Source: Ophiura sarsii | Lineage: Eukaryota; Echinodermata; Ophiuroidea; Amphilepidida; Ophiuridae | Assembly: GCA_035610835.1 (NCBI GenBank) | Contig: CM069447.1 | Location: 77,761,982-77,825,981, forward strand | DNA length: 64,000 bases | Reading direction: 5' to 3' | In this document: positions 12,935-25,198 of the stretch, piece after piece | Layout of the letters: the number at the start of each line of letters is the position of its first letter | How positions within the stretch are numbered: the stretch's first letter is position 1 | Made by a program: the position numbers and the translations under genes | Notes under the pieces: generated by a model | Databases searched by the model: none | What the model saw: the letters and a program-made list of their open reading frames with translations, nothing else | What the model was told of the DNA's origin: nothing

Positions 12935-13742
12935 GCTCTCCACGGCTTCGATACTTCACCTCTGTGTAATATCTCCCGATAGATTGCGAGCCATCACAAA
13001 GCCAGTGTTATATGCATGTCATCGTACTAATAAATCTGCAGGCACTCGCATATTTGGTGTGTACCTTCTATCTGGCATAGTCTCAATGCCTGCTTTGTTA
13101 GTGACCTCATCAGATAATGCCCAATGTGGATTTGAAGAAAATCCCGTCTACGCGGTAATTTCATCCATCATGTCTTTCTATGTACCTTGTATGGTAACAT
13201 TGGCAGTGTACTTCAAGATTTACAGGGCCGCTACAGAACGAGCTCGCCTAAGTGCTATAGGTCCTTCAATTGCAACAAGATCTACTGTTCAAAACCAGTC
13301 TATTGAAATGACATCGTCAGAACCTAGCATACACGCCGACGATAGTGACGATACATCTGTGGCCGTCAATGGATAAAGTCGTGGTTATGGAACAAACTAC
13401 CTCGTGTCAGAGGAAGAGTCTGAGCGTGAAAGTAAGCGTCGTGAAGAGGTTGAACGCCAAGTGGCTCAAAAATAGCAGGGGAAGGTGTCCATGTCAAGAG
13501 AACGCAAAGCGACAAGAATCATTGCCATTGTTGTGATTGTATTCGTGTCGTGCTGGTTGCCTTTCTTTATTCTTCACGTCACCGCTTCTCTATGCACCCA
13601 TTGCGTAATACCGAGGAAGCTGTATGCCGCACTCACTTGGCTAGGCTGGTCCAATTCGGCATTGAACTCTATTATTTACACCGTTTTTAACAGAGAATTT
13701 AGAAATGCGTTTAAGCGCATAATCCGATGTAAATGCCGATAG

Positions 13743-16700
13743 AAATATTCGTGCACTTTGTTAAAAAACAATCATTATAATTCAGAAAACAAACAAACCA
13801 TACACTTAGTTTGTTTTCTTGACTGAAAACCAAAGAAGATCCATTGCACAGTCCAGCAATCAGCATGCTTAGCAACCACCCAGTGCCAAATGGTGCAACC
13901 ATGAGCTGCAGGTCATCTGAATTCCACTATAAAGTACAAGTATCAATCTTTTGTTTGACATTTTGTGATAATTGAAAACAGACGGTGATTCCCAGCTTGT
14001 GTTATACAAACAATAAAGGAAAACAACATTATACTACTTGCAGCAGGAATTAGATAAAGACCCACGTATAACAACATTATGGGAATTTCATTGTAACGTG
14101 ATGTAAACAGCAACCAGTATAGACGTTTATGACAGAATCCAATGGTCGTTTGATGAAGGTGAAGCATGCTGAACAATATAAATATTACTTTGACTGAAAC
14201 CAGAAAGTGGGCCCTCAAGTTGAATGACTGTTCCCAATCCGCTTGTTGCATCCTACCAGTTTCACCATTCTACATCGAAAGGCAGTAAATTTAGATCATC
14301 CCCATTTCAAGGTATCAAGCAGCATTTTTTTTTGTCAGACTTGTTGGCTCTCATGTCTTTTGATGAAACATAAAAAAATGTCTTGGTTCTCGACAAGGGC
14401 GATATCTAGTTTGTATTGTGTCGATAATAAAATGTTCATGTCGCCATTACATCGCGATCACTAAAAATATTATCAGATAATTAATAATGAGTCAGAAACT
14501 TGAGAAGGGGAGGGGCTTGAGCTTGAAATCAGAGAAAGTACACTGTCTTGAAATGTATTGGTTAAGTTTTAGCAATTATCACAAAATGTCAAACAAAGTT
14601 TAAACAAAACCAGGACAATCTTGAAGAAAAAATGCATGGGTAAGTTAGAAGGGTTTTGTTCGTGGCTTCATGATAAGTTAATATGCAATAGCACAAGTTC
14701 ATTTATTAGATTTAAAAAAGCTGAAATACTGCAAAGGTTTTATTTATATACATGTATAACGACTAAAACGTTATATTAGTAAACAAATGACCCTAACGCC
14801 AATCCTCCTGAGCACAATTAAATGTCGAGGCTGATGTGATCTTTGGCGCAAGATGATAATTATTAACAACGTAATACAAATCCACGAAATCCGCTGTCGG
14901 TCATCAATATCAAAATTAGTTTAATTGCGTCTAGTTTGATTCCGAATATTGCTGTCACGATTTTATTTGTTTTGATAATAAACTACTAATTGAAACTTAC
15001 ATTGTTATACGAAAGCGCTTACACACTGCACTGACATCTTGAAGTGCGGGCTCTTTAAAAAAACACCTGAAATACAAATCAAATCATGTATGTGTGCCCT
15101 TTAACTGACGATGTATCAAATTATATACGAGGCTTGTGTTTTTTGCTATTTTCATTGGAAAGTATCCTGTTATGGATTGAGTAAGTGCGTCCCCAATACA
15201 ACTACGAGTAACTACACCATTGCATTAGTCGATCTGCTGCCACCTATGTAGATCTCGCAACCATTGCATTAGTCGATCTGCTCTCACCTATGTAGATCTC
15301 GAGACCATTGCATTAGTCGATCTGCTGCCACCAATGTAGATCTCGAAACCATTGCATTAGTCGATCTGCTGTATGTAGATCTCGAAACCATTGCATCAGT
15401 TGATCTGCTGCCACATATGTAGATCTCGAAACCATTGCATTAGTCGATCTGCTGCCACCTATGTAGATCTCGAAACCATTGCATTAGTCGATCTGCTGCC
15501 ATCTATGTAGATCTCGAAATCATTGCATTAGTCGATCTGCTGCCACCTAGTTTATCTTTGGAAAAAAAAGTAATCGATTGAACAAGAAGCATAATATGTA
15601 AATTGTTTATACCAATGAAGCTAACCTTTCGTTATACATGTTACAAAACGTTAGTATAAGAAGCACTAGGTTATAAGAACTTATTATTTGTAAACCTGGC
15701 ATATTATTTGTTTCTTCACTAATGTGAATGACTGTACATGCAATTGATCCAGAAAGTCGGTTAGAGCGTCGTACACTGCTGTGCACCGTAGTTCTGTTGG
15801 TGGATCGTTTATGAGTGAGAGTTCAAAAACGATACACCAACACAGCCTCGTCCCCCATGCCTCCTTCAGACCGTGCAGACTGAAGTTGGCATGTTTCATG
15901 GCGCATCGTGCTTCGGAAGGTACGTAGAAATGTTGGTCCCGTGTATCGGAAGAGCTATCCCCGAGCACGTTAAAAGGTCACAGACTCCTTCGTAAAGAGT
16001 AGGGGATCATCCCGGTCTGTGTCTGTACATCAGTTCTAGGTCATGACAGGAGCGTCCGTATTCGTACACGCGGCCAGGGATAAAGCTTGTACAAGCCTGT
16101 ACAAGCTGAACTAATCCTGTCACCACCACGCACAAGGACCATCTGATCCTGCGTGCCGTGGACACGAGAAGAAGAAGAAGATCCAGAAATAAAGTGTGTT
16201 TAGAACATTTTATTCGCGTGATATTAGTTATTATTTTATAAATAGATTATACTGATAGGCCAGTTTTCAGTCGTGTTTCTATTATCACACGTCTGGAAAT
16301 AATGTCGTGTGTATTATAAAACAAAAAGTGCACGCTTTTGTTTTTGTTTTTGCAATAGCAATACTATAGTATTCAGTCAAATTTAGATTGTTCTATGACA
16401 CTCGGCTTCGCATCGTTTGACGTAAACAATCCAAATTTGACCTTGCGATATAGTTTGTACTATCACTGCTAGGCGCGCGATATCTATATACTAATTTTCG
16501 GAACATGGCTTTATTAGATAGTTCAATATAATTTTACACTCGCGTCCCTCTTCAACTGAAAAAGCGTGGTAATTGCGCCTCTAATACACGAGCTAATTAG
16601 ATAGTTCAATGCCCGTTTTTTCCCGTTTTCAGACATGCGCAGAAAGGATCACAAGTGAAAATCCGAAATGTTGAATTCCTTTTACTCGGGTAGCTACTGT

Positions 16701-17790
16701 TCGGACACAAATTGTGGTTTTCGGAATGAGTGATGACACATGGTCTTCACCCAAAATCTTGTCTTCAGGGATATAGCTACATTTCTGTATATGCGGCTGT
16801 TTGTTATTCTTAAAGAACGCATAGTAACAAGCATTTATACGGGACTATACGTGCAACAAATAAAAATATTTTACGACATTTTCTAAATGTAAACAAAAAC
16901 TCTTACGCAGATCTTAATGTGACACTTTCACATTAATAGATGAACGCGGAGTTTGCTAACGATAAAGAAACTGGCGGTACCATATCAACCGTTCCTATGT
17001 ACGGTTGCTGCGCGACCGCGTTTAATATGGCGTACGCGATTCGGCGCATACGTAATGACGCAGACAAAGTGTGTACGCGTTTGTGACGCAAACTGTACAT
17101 TGTAAACGTGGCATGCAGTGAAAGCAGGCAGTCCGTACGGGTTGCTCCGCGGTGCATACCGTACTGAGTACCATAAAATGTATCGAGAGCAAGACACAAA
17201 CAAAACATTAATCATAAAGCCAAGACCTTTATTTTAATAAAGAAACTGGGGAAATAACCGGAACGTGCGGTATTGCCCCATCATACCCTAACGCCACCTC
17301 TTCCTCCCCGCACTTCCCTTACGGGTATACACCCGATATAGTCGCTTCCATTGAAACGCGTGTTAGAAACCCGATGTTCAAGCGCTTCTCCTGATGTCCC
17401 CCTCCTTACCTAGGATATTCATTTTCGTTGTAAAATCTTCGTATTTTTTTTCTTCTTTAATATTATCAACATTTCATATATGATCGACAGTCCCAGTTTT
17501 TCTGTAATTTTGATTTCGCAAAGAACCCGCCTTTATAGTGCGTAAAAAACAGAAAAATCGGAGTTTCGGGCCGCTTCACACGTGTGATCAAGACTTCGCT
17601 CAAGAATAATTCATGACTTTTTACATTTCAGATTACAATCGTGAAGGTTTCAACTTTTTAATAAAACAAAAACTAAGACCTATGGCGAAAATCTGGTCAA
17701 AATATTCACATTTGAAGCAGCAATCAAAGTTTTTTAGGGACTTTAGTACCCCTGCACCCTGGCCCGCGGAAGGTTATGGTGGTGTGTACC
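13743..17790. other. Non-coding stretch with a 44-bp minisatellite
   Basis: No recognisable gene. A short CG-richer island at about 16930-17210 has many CpG and ACGC words. The open frame at 15684-15968 (minus) has no recognised family. Confidence 0.5.
15216..15549. repeat. 44-bp minisatellite, ~7.5 copies
   Basis: Units starting ACCATTGCATTAGTCGATCT at 15216, 15260, 15304, 15348, 15387, 15431, 15475 and 15519. The fourth unit has lost 5 bp. Each unit contains TGTAGATCTCGA. Confidence 0.95.
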
Positions 17791-20050
17791 CTTACTTGAT
17801 AATCTGGATATAAGGGCACATGGGTATCTGGATAAACGGAACGTGTAGTATATTATCATGATTATTATAGAGTGTCTGGATTAGTAAGGGCACCAGTGGT
17901 ATCTGGATTACGGGGTTCACTATAAAACGCAGATAGTCTCAAATTACCTGGATATACTATGCGCAGGTGTGCCACCTGTCATAACTGGATTTTAAAGGTG
18001 TATATCTCGGGAGGCCTTATTTAGAATACAACACACATGACAAAGGAACTACAAACGTTTAGGCCCTACTTGCCTATTGGAGGAATATTGCATTTAAGTA
18101 AATAGGCAAAACAAAACCCGGATTACACGCATGGAATGGTACAATTAATCTTGATGATAGACTCCGCCGACCATAAAACTAAACGACCGACTATAAAACT
18201 ATAGAACCCATGTATTATAACGCTCAGAATGTAGGCCTATTGCCTGGATACAGTATGTGCATGGGCAGCCTATTACCTGGATACATGTGCATGGGCAGTG
18301 CCGGTACCAGCATCAACATTTTAAAGGAGGAAAACGGGGTGGCGGGGCAATAAAAGAATCGGGGAGGACATTTATAGGCTAATTTTAAGTTACTTTCAGT
18401 TTGACATTAAAATACAATTTTTGTATTATGTGGGGGGTACAACATGGGTAGGGACATGAGCTGACAGGGGTAACTGGGGGAGGGGATATTAAGGCAATCC
18501 AGATACTCTTTTATTTTAAGTATTCCTACACCTGACGTAGGCCCTGATAGCCGCATACACAGTTTATCACGGGTGCCTTTAATATTCGATTCAAGATAAA
18601 CAACATAGTCCATGGAGGTCCTATATTGGATCACTAATACACAATATTGATGTATGGATTATTAAGGGCACTGTGGTACCAATGTCAGTATTAAGGGCAC
18701 CTAGGATACATGGAGTATCAAAGACATACTCTTGCTGTTTTACAATACCCTCATCTGTATACGTTTTGATGTGACTAAACCACCCGCTAATATAGCTTTG
18801 GCACCTATACCTGCGCTTTCCATCATAAACTGGATATACGGGCACATTGGTATGGATATAATGCCGGCAAATGCGGTACCTGGGTTATTAAGGCTATCTG
18901 TGAGGGGTAAGGCCTAGGCCTATGGCAACCGGTGTATTAAGAACACGTGGAGTACTTAGATTAGGAACATGACTGTGTATCTGTATTATTTAAGAGCACA
19001 ATGTGCCTAGGCGCATGGTGTATCAGTGGCGTGCGCAAAGGGGGGATGTGGGGATGTGGCCTAGGCCCCCTCCCCCCCCCCCAATTTGGTCTACAGTCGG
19101 GGGAAACTACTGCCAGTCGGGGGAAACTACTGCCAGTCGAAATTTATGCACCAGGTTGGTAAGAAAGGAAATGTTATAGAACAAAATGATGAAAACGCTC
19201 ATAATTGTCCATTAGTTGTTTACTGTTGTTGTTGTTTCTTTTTGACTGTGATATTGTGACTGTGCGGGTTTTTTACTGTGCGAAATTTTTTGAACCTACC
19301 CCCCCCCCCCCCACCCCCTCCCCCACCCCCCCCCCCCACCCCAGCCCCCCCCCCCCACCCCCCCCCCCCCCCACCCCTCCCCCCAACACTTACGTGAAAA
19401 TCACGAGGTGACAGAGAAGAAAAAAAATGGGGCTATCTTTTACTATTTTTTTGGTACATCGGGGAATTTGAGAAGAATCTGATGAGTCGGGGGAATTTCA
19501 GTTTTTCAAGTGCCCCCCCCCCCCCCCCCCCCCAGTCACAATATCCTGCGCACGCCACTGTGGTGTATTAAGGGTAGGCCTACCATGTCACTTACATTAT
19601 ATCAAGGGCACTTTAGGTACCTGCCCTGGGTACCTAAATAAGGACATACTCTTGATATTTATATAATTTACATTTATAACGCTTTGATATTACTCACCTC
19701 TGCCTATTGTGATATGACTATTACTGCCCGCTATCTTCGGCACCCGCGATTAATTCAAGTTACTTGAATGATAAAGTAAGGGCACCTGGGTATCTCGACA
19801 TAACGGCACACTGCAGTACTTGGATTATGTGATATCCGGTGCCATTAAGGGCACCTGTGGTAACTGGATTAGGGGTAGGGCTTAGGCCTATGGGGTCCCT
19901 GGATATAGCCTACATAGGTATCTGGAAAGACAAAGGTAGGCCTACCTACTATAAGGCACATGTAGGCCTATACCTGGATTATCAAAAGCACCTGTGATAT
20001 TCGGATTATTTAGGGCCCATCTGGAATATGAATGCATGTAGGATATGTTC
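17790..20050. repeat. Degenerate satellite-like region
   Basis: Irregularly spaced variants of ATTAAGGGCACCTGTGGTA and of TACCTGGATTA, with GGCCTAGGCCTA words, recur over more than 2 kb. No fixed period can be read, so this is either an old decayed tandem array or a higher-order repeat. A hAT-like MITE sits inside it. Confidence 0.6.
19024..19560. mobile_element. hAT-like MITE with 8-bp target duplication
   Basis: Perfect 14-bp terminal inverted repeats CAGTGGCGTGCGCA and TGCGCACGCCACTG. They are flanked by 8-bp direct repeats TGGTGTAT at 19016-19023 and 19561-19568. 537 bp, no transposase, internal poly-C tracts. Eight-base duplications and CAGTG termini fit hAT elements. Confidence 0.85.
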
Positions 20051-20105
20051 TTGATATTGTATTAAATTTCTTACGCTTTGTTTACTTACCTCCCCGTGAA
20101 ATCTT

Positions 20106-20140
20106 CTAGCGGGTCCGCGCGAAGCGCGGATGCCCGCTAG
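20106..20140. repeat. GC-rich hairpin
   Basis: CTAGCGGG and CCGCGC pair with GCGCGG and CCCGCTAG around a GAA loop, with one small internal bulge. It stands out in an AT-rich context and may be a terminus of an unidentified element. Confidence 0.6.
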
Positions 20141-20167
20141 TTAGTATAATGTCGTATGCTACGTTTT

Positions 20168-20265
20168 ATTTAACACTTTCCACGCGGTAGTCGTCTGCAG
20201 ACGACAGTCCCAACGATTCATTAAATGTTTAAAACTATTCAAAATTATTGAATTTGGAATCATAC
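20168..20265. repeat. Partial copy of the TTAA-flanked MITE family
   Basis: Begins TTTAACACTTTCCACGCGG and contains GTCGTCTGCAGACGAC, then AAATGTTTAAAA and TTCAAAATTATTGAATTT. This matches the reverse complement of the element at 41879-42046. Confidence 0.65.
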
Positions 20266-20484
20266 CATAAGAAATGTATTAACATTAATACAAACATACC
20301 TACATGAATATATAGACTTTGACAGTTGGTTGGGAAAAATCTATTTCATATGGTAAAACTAATAGCCTCGTCCATTGTTTTGTGAATGTCTCATTAAATA
20401 TCCCAGTATCACGTTACATTACAGAGATATGCATTGCTGGTGAACACTGAACCTAGCATGCCTAGCCACTATTGCCACAGTAAT

Positions 20485-21167
20485 CAGTCCGGGCCGATTT
20501 CCCGTTCAGGAAGCATTCCTGAACTGGAAGTATTACCCATAGTGCAATGCGATATTTTTGGGTAGTCCTCTACAGGAACCCGCTTTTCATAAGGCTAAGA
20601 GAAGTGTAGCATACAAATTAAACCTATACCTATTTCAATATGGGTGAAACATTTTGTATAATATAATTATAGATTTTATTGGCGTTCTCAGTGTTCAGTG
20701 GCTCATTTTAATCTCGTTATTTTTATTTGAGGGTCTATGAAGTTGACTACAAGCTAAAATGGATATCGATTCGTTATTTTAATTTGCGACATGCTCAAAC
20801 TTGGTAATATGGAAGATCATACAATTATGCAAATTTCATTCGCAGGAAAAAAAAGTGTTACGTGTACTTTTTTTTTAAAAAGAGTTTGAATATTTAATGA
20901 GGTAATTAGCCAAATTTCTTAATTACAATAAATTAGGAAAATCACCATAATAATATCTATTAATTTTGACTAAACAGTTTATCTTATATTTAGACTCATT
21001 TATTGATCGTCATTGATTCAAAGATCCATCATATTTGGTTAAAATAAATAAATTGGTCTTTTTGGTATTACCACTACAAATACTTTGCGATATAAACATT
21101 CGCAAGGGATTATGGGTAATACTTCCAGTTCAGGAATGCTTCCTGAACGGGAAATCAGCCCGGACTG
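20485..21167. mobile_element. 683-bp MITE, ~57-bp TIRs, 5-bp duplication GTAAT
   Basis: Termini starting CAGTCCGGG are inverted copies over about 57 bp with one mismatch. Each TIR contains its own palindrome, TTCAGGAAGCATTCCTGAA. Flanks are GTAAT at 20480-20484 and 21168-21172. The interior is AT-rich without coding capacity. Superfamily not assigned. Confidence 0.85.
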
Positions 21168-22024
21168 GTAATAGCTATGTGTAAATCCCGTTGGAATTGT
21201 GAACTCATACTTACAATCGATTACTTCCATTGTTTTCAGATGATGAACTAATATACAAATATATACTGTTCATGAGGGAAATGGGGTGATCTGGAGACAT
21301 AAGCCTACTTTTTTCCCCGGGTATTTTCCCTCAGCATTCGGCTTCGGGAAAATAGTTGAGTGTAATAGTTCACCCCACTTCATGAATAAAGAGCAGTCCA
21401 TATTTGTTTTATATAACGCATGAGCATTTTTTTGTGTGCGCTTTTGATCAAATTTAACACTAAACAGATTTTACAGGCGAGTCGATACTCCATGCCATTA
21501 TGGCAAAATCGTACGAGGCAGGGCATTTTTGTCTTTCAAAAAGTACTATTAACCGCCCGGTCAATACATTACTTGTTGAAAGACAAAATTAAATATACAT
21601 ATTCTGAATCGGAAAGAATATGGGTGTTTAAAAATAACATCTTCAAAAAACTATGGCAGCATGTATGGCCGTGAGAAGAAGCATGCGACCTTGTTAAGGA
21701 TGTTTACTAAGTTATTCAGAATTCTCTCGAACTATGTACTAAAACACACTTTTGATGCTGTTAAAAACTTATTTGATACAAATACATAGACTCTGTGGTT
21801 ACCTTGGAGCATTCGCTAGGTCTTTCCTGATCGTCTACATGGTACTTTGAGTACGCAAAACGTTTATTACGTTATCGTTTATTACGTTATCGAATACATT
21901 GATCATGTTGATAGAGAGACGGCCGCACCCTATACGACTGTATTAAGCAGAGATACTTAGCAGGACCTTTCGCATTAGTGCATGGGGATTACTTGTTAAA
22001 GCTCAGTGCAAAAACACACGACGA

Positions 22025-22900
22025 ATGGTAAGATTTTTTTTCTTTCTTGCAAGTACTAACATAGGTGTTAAATTTGATCCCCATATGAAAATGGATTTAT
22101 GGGTTAATTCCATGTGTCGTACTATTAATTTCCATCTCAGAAATATTGATCGTATTCGTCGTTTTATGGATCATAATACATGTGCACATGTAGTGAGGTA
22201 TTTGGTCCTTTCTAGACTGGACTACGGTAATTCTCTTTTAGGCGGTATTTCAAATTCAAATGTCAAGCGCCTGCAAATACTTCAAAATCAGCGTCTTATT
22301 TCATGTGTTAACAGACGAACCACTATTGCGTGAACTCCATTGGCTGCCCGTCCAGCATAGAATCGACTTCAAGATCTTACTGCATGTGTACAACTGTGTA
22401 AATGTATTAGGTCCCTCATATTTGTCTGATGTTGTATCTTTTTTATCAATGTGCTCGTGCTGGTCATAGGTCTTCTAAGGACACAACTCCGTCTCGTTGT
22501 TAATAGGCAAAACAGCATTTTCGCACTTAGGCCCTAAGCTATGGAATGACCTCCCCATTTTTATTCGCAATGCCTGTAGCGTTCATACTTTTAAAAAGAT
22601 TCACCTGTTTCCATCAGAGTAATTTGTTTTTCATCACTTTACATGGCCTATTGGCTCTATTATTGCCCGTTTTTATATCAATGTATCTATATTCTTGGTA
22701 TTTGTATTTTATATACAGTACTTGTTTGTTGTATTTTTATAATACTTAAACTTTTTATATACTTTTATACTATGTATCTTTTTAATATTGTATAATGTTA
22801 TTATTTGTATTGTGTACGGCGCTTTGATCTTTTTGTTTTGTTTGGAAAAGCGCCTTATCAATGCTCTGTAATAAATAAATAAAATAAATATTTATATAAA
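22025..22900 (+). mobile_element. L2/CR1-like LINE 3' end
   Basis: RT C-terminal motifs in broken frames: NIGVKFDPHMKM, LVLSRLDYGNSLL, QNQRLISCV, LHWLPVQHRIDFKILLHVYN, LGPSYLSDVV, and after another shift GPKLWNDLP. Ends in an ATAAATAAATAAA-type tail near 22870-22900. Heavily 5'-truncated. Confidence 0.85.
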
Positions 22901-23188
22901 AATTAAGCTGAATAAAAGTTGAAGTCATATTGATCTAATAAGAACACCGAAATTTGACATGATAACGTAACCAAATATCACTGTCTATTCTCATGTCAAT
23001 GTTATCGTCAATTTCGTAGCTTTCATGATTGATGTAATTGAGTGTCATGTATTGTACCCAATGTTATAATTTTAATAAATGAACTATTCTCTGTCAGGAC
23101 TGGAACCACCTTATAATAGATAGCCGTTTCATCATTTGATAAAGATAATTGCAGCTTGGTCACTGGGATTCAACATTTATTAGGGGCC

Positions 23189-23443
23189 TCGCCCATTTAC
23201 AAATAGAGGAAACTCGAGGAAAGAGTGGGGAAAGCTCGTTCCTCCTCACATTAGATATCTGTATCGTTAACCAATTGAAGTGGTTGGGTTTGACGCTTTT
23301 AGAGAAGGATATAATATAATAGTTATCTTGAATATTGATTTTAACATTTTATGACAAAGAAAAGCTTGGGATTAAAAGGGGAGCGATCTTTCCTCACTCT
23401 TTCCTCGAGCTTTCCTCGCTCTAATATACAGAAATATGGGCGA
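23189..23443. repeat. Inverted-repeat element ~255 bp
   Basis: Left end TCGCCCAT...GAGGAAA...CTCGAGGAAAGAGTG is mirrored at the right end by CACTCTTTCCTCGAG...ATGGGCGA. Looks like a small MITE. No clear target duplication. Confidence 0.6.
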
Positions 23444-23827
23444 CACAGTGTAGAAACAAATGGCGATACCGGCAGAATAAAATGCAATAGTGGAGACGAC
23501 AATGAGTCATCAGAGTACAGTCTTAATACAAGTCTACTACCATAATTTAAAATTAAACAAAATCAATATCTTATTAATTTTAAGAGATAAAAAGGCTATT
23601 CAATATTTAGTACTATTATAATTTACATAAAGGTAACAATGTCATGGTTTAACAATAAACCTGCAAAGTGCTATGTTACTTCTGTCGATTTAGTGACCAT
23701 GTTTATTACGTTATTCACCCTACTTACCATACATCAATATAAAGTCGACAATATAGACCATTTCAAATCCGAAAATATACGATCGGTTCCGAATGTTTCC
23801 GGTTAGCCGAGTGTTTGACACTCGGTT

Positions 23828-23858
23828 CCATGACCTGTCAGCTCCTGACAGGTCATGG
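23828..23858. repeat. Perfect 14-bp hairpin, 3-nt loop
   Basis: CCATGACCTGTCAG pairs exactly with CTGACAGGTCATGG around CTC. A second small palindrome, CCGAGTGTTTGACACTCGG, lies just to its left. Confidence 0.85.
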
Positions 23859-24283
23859 CCATGTGCCGGAGAAAACACACATGTTTTTCACCCGTCTGCC
23901 CGTGTGATAGATTGCGCTGGTGTTGGTGATAGATTGTATCCCTCACAAAGTTGATGTTACGGCATTTTAGTAACAAAAAACGGTGAGATGAAAGAGATTT
24001 GGGGTAATATTTTCACTTTTTACCGTCTGCTCGATACATTTGGAATTTGCCGGTCAGCGCCTTTGTTGATAAAAAAACAAAATAGTCTCGTTCCACGTTT
24101 TACTTCTCATGTGTGCACGCGTGTATGTAAACATAGTAAATCACTAGGCGGACAACCAATGCTGTAAATGCGATCAACTGTTGCGAAGAACGCGCAACGC
24201 ACCTACTCCACGTGACCTGTTTTTCCGAAGATTTCCGATCTCAATTTGAAATGGTCTATAAAGAACTGTCTTTCGGCAACTTT

Positions 24284-24406
24284 TAAGTTAAAACTCTCTA
24301 AAAGTTAAAACTCTCTAAAAGTTAAAACTCTCTAAAAGTTAAAACTCTTTAAAAGTTAAAACTCTCTAAAAGTTAAAACTCTCTAAAAGTTAAAACTCTC
24401 TAAAAT
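24284..24406. repeat. 17-bp minisatellite, ~7 copies
   Basis: Unit AAAAGTTAAAACTCTCT repeated with one C-to-T variant. Confidence 0.95.
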
Positions 24407-24646
24407 ACCGTTTACTAGGTATTGCTGTATACACTGATGGTGCTTACACATACGCAATTATATTTCATTTGATAGTACTTAGTTCTGTAATTACCATTGT
24501 GGACAGTTATAATTGGAGGTATAGAATATGTCCGTGTGTCATTTACAAACAAGTTAAGTGAGATAATATGTGGTAAGCATTATTACTGTTTGTTTGTTTT
24601 TCCGTTGGTAAAAGCTGATTGAATATAAAATAACTGTGTTGTGTTT

Positions 24647-24978
24647 TTAAAGGTAGATGACCCGATCACATTTTCATAACACAGATTTTTCTCAAACATA
24701 TGGAGATTTTCATATCATATGAAATATCTTATTTTTATGATTAACATACTGAAATTTGACGGTCTAAATCAGAAATAACATCGAATTACCGCGAAAGGTG
24801 GTTAACCACCAATATAGTTTGTGTACAACTCAATGGCCACATTTCACGGCATCTTGTGCGTCTAAAATAAGAACCATTAGAGTTATGCAACTCAAACTTT
24901 GGAATACAACTTTTTTAAGGATGACCTTTCATGTAGAATAGAAAACTTCAAGTTGAAAATCGGAACATCTACCTTTAA
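24647..24978. mobile_element. TTAA-flanked MITE (piggyBac-like)
   Basis: TTAA at 24647-24650 and 24975-24978 bounds termini AGGTAGATGACCCGAT and ATCGGAACATCTACCT, inverted with two mismatches. 332 bp, non-coding. TTAA duplication is the hallmark of piggyBac elements. Confidence 0.65.
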
Positions 24979-25032
24979 GCCAATCGTTTGAAAATTATGC
25001 ATTACACAAGCGATTATATTTATAACGTTATC

Positions 25033-25198
25033 GAACCTCGTTATTGAATTGCAATTTAGTATAATTTACCAGTGTGTATACTGCTTGTTACTGCTTTATA
25101 ATGTTAAATGGGCTTGAACCTCGTTATTGAATTGCAATTTAGTATAATTTACCAGTGTGTATACTGCTTGTTACTGCTTTATAATGTTAAATGGGCTT
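25033..25198. repeat. 83-bp perfect-looking tandem duplication
   Basis: GAACCTCGTTATTGAATTGC... is repeated immediately at 25116. I saw no differences between the two copies. Confidence 0.9.

Larger units (their letters stand above)
9941..13742 (+). pseudogene. Aminergic-type class A GPCR, interrupted by a 2.67-kb insertion
   Basis: Seven-helix biogenic-amine-like receptor (D2/alpha2-like by eye), without introns. Start chosen at 9941: M-G-N-S-T gives a short glycosylatable N-terminus just before TM1. Segment 9941-10251 has TM1, TM2 (AITDFLVSL) and the start of TM3 (KAWVVLDV). Segment 12933-13742 resumes MLSTASILHLCVIS, so the aminergic signature D-V-M-x-x-T-A-S-I lies exactly across the break. 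TM4, TM5 (SFYVPC), TM6 (CWLPFF) and TM7 follow, with an FNREFRNAFKRI tail. Lesions: the insertion itself (net +2683 bp, which also shifts frame), TAA at 13374 and TAG at 13473 in the third cytoplasmic loop, DRY reading DRL, and NPxxY reading NSIIY. Without the insertion it would span about 372 codons. The degeneracy points to a pseudogene, although assembly errors could explain single stops. Confidence 0.85.

Noticed and set aside
15216..15549. CRISPR-like array
   Set aside because: Units abut with no unique spacers; an ordinary 44-bp minisatellite in animal DNA.
15684..15968. Open frame of 94 codons on the minus strand
   Set aside because: No recognisable motif; the neighbouring GAAGAAGAAGAAG tail hints at a retroposed repeat, but this could not be supported.
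19205..19411. Proline-rich open frame
   Set aside because: Produced by poly-C tracts inside a hAT-like MITE.
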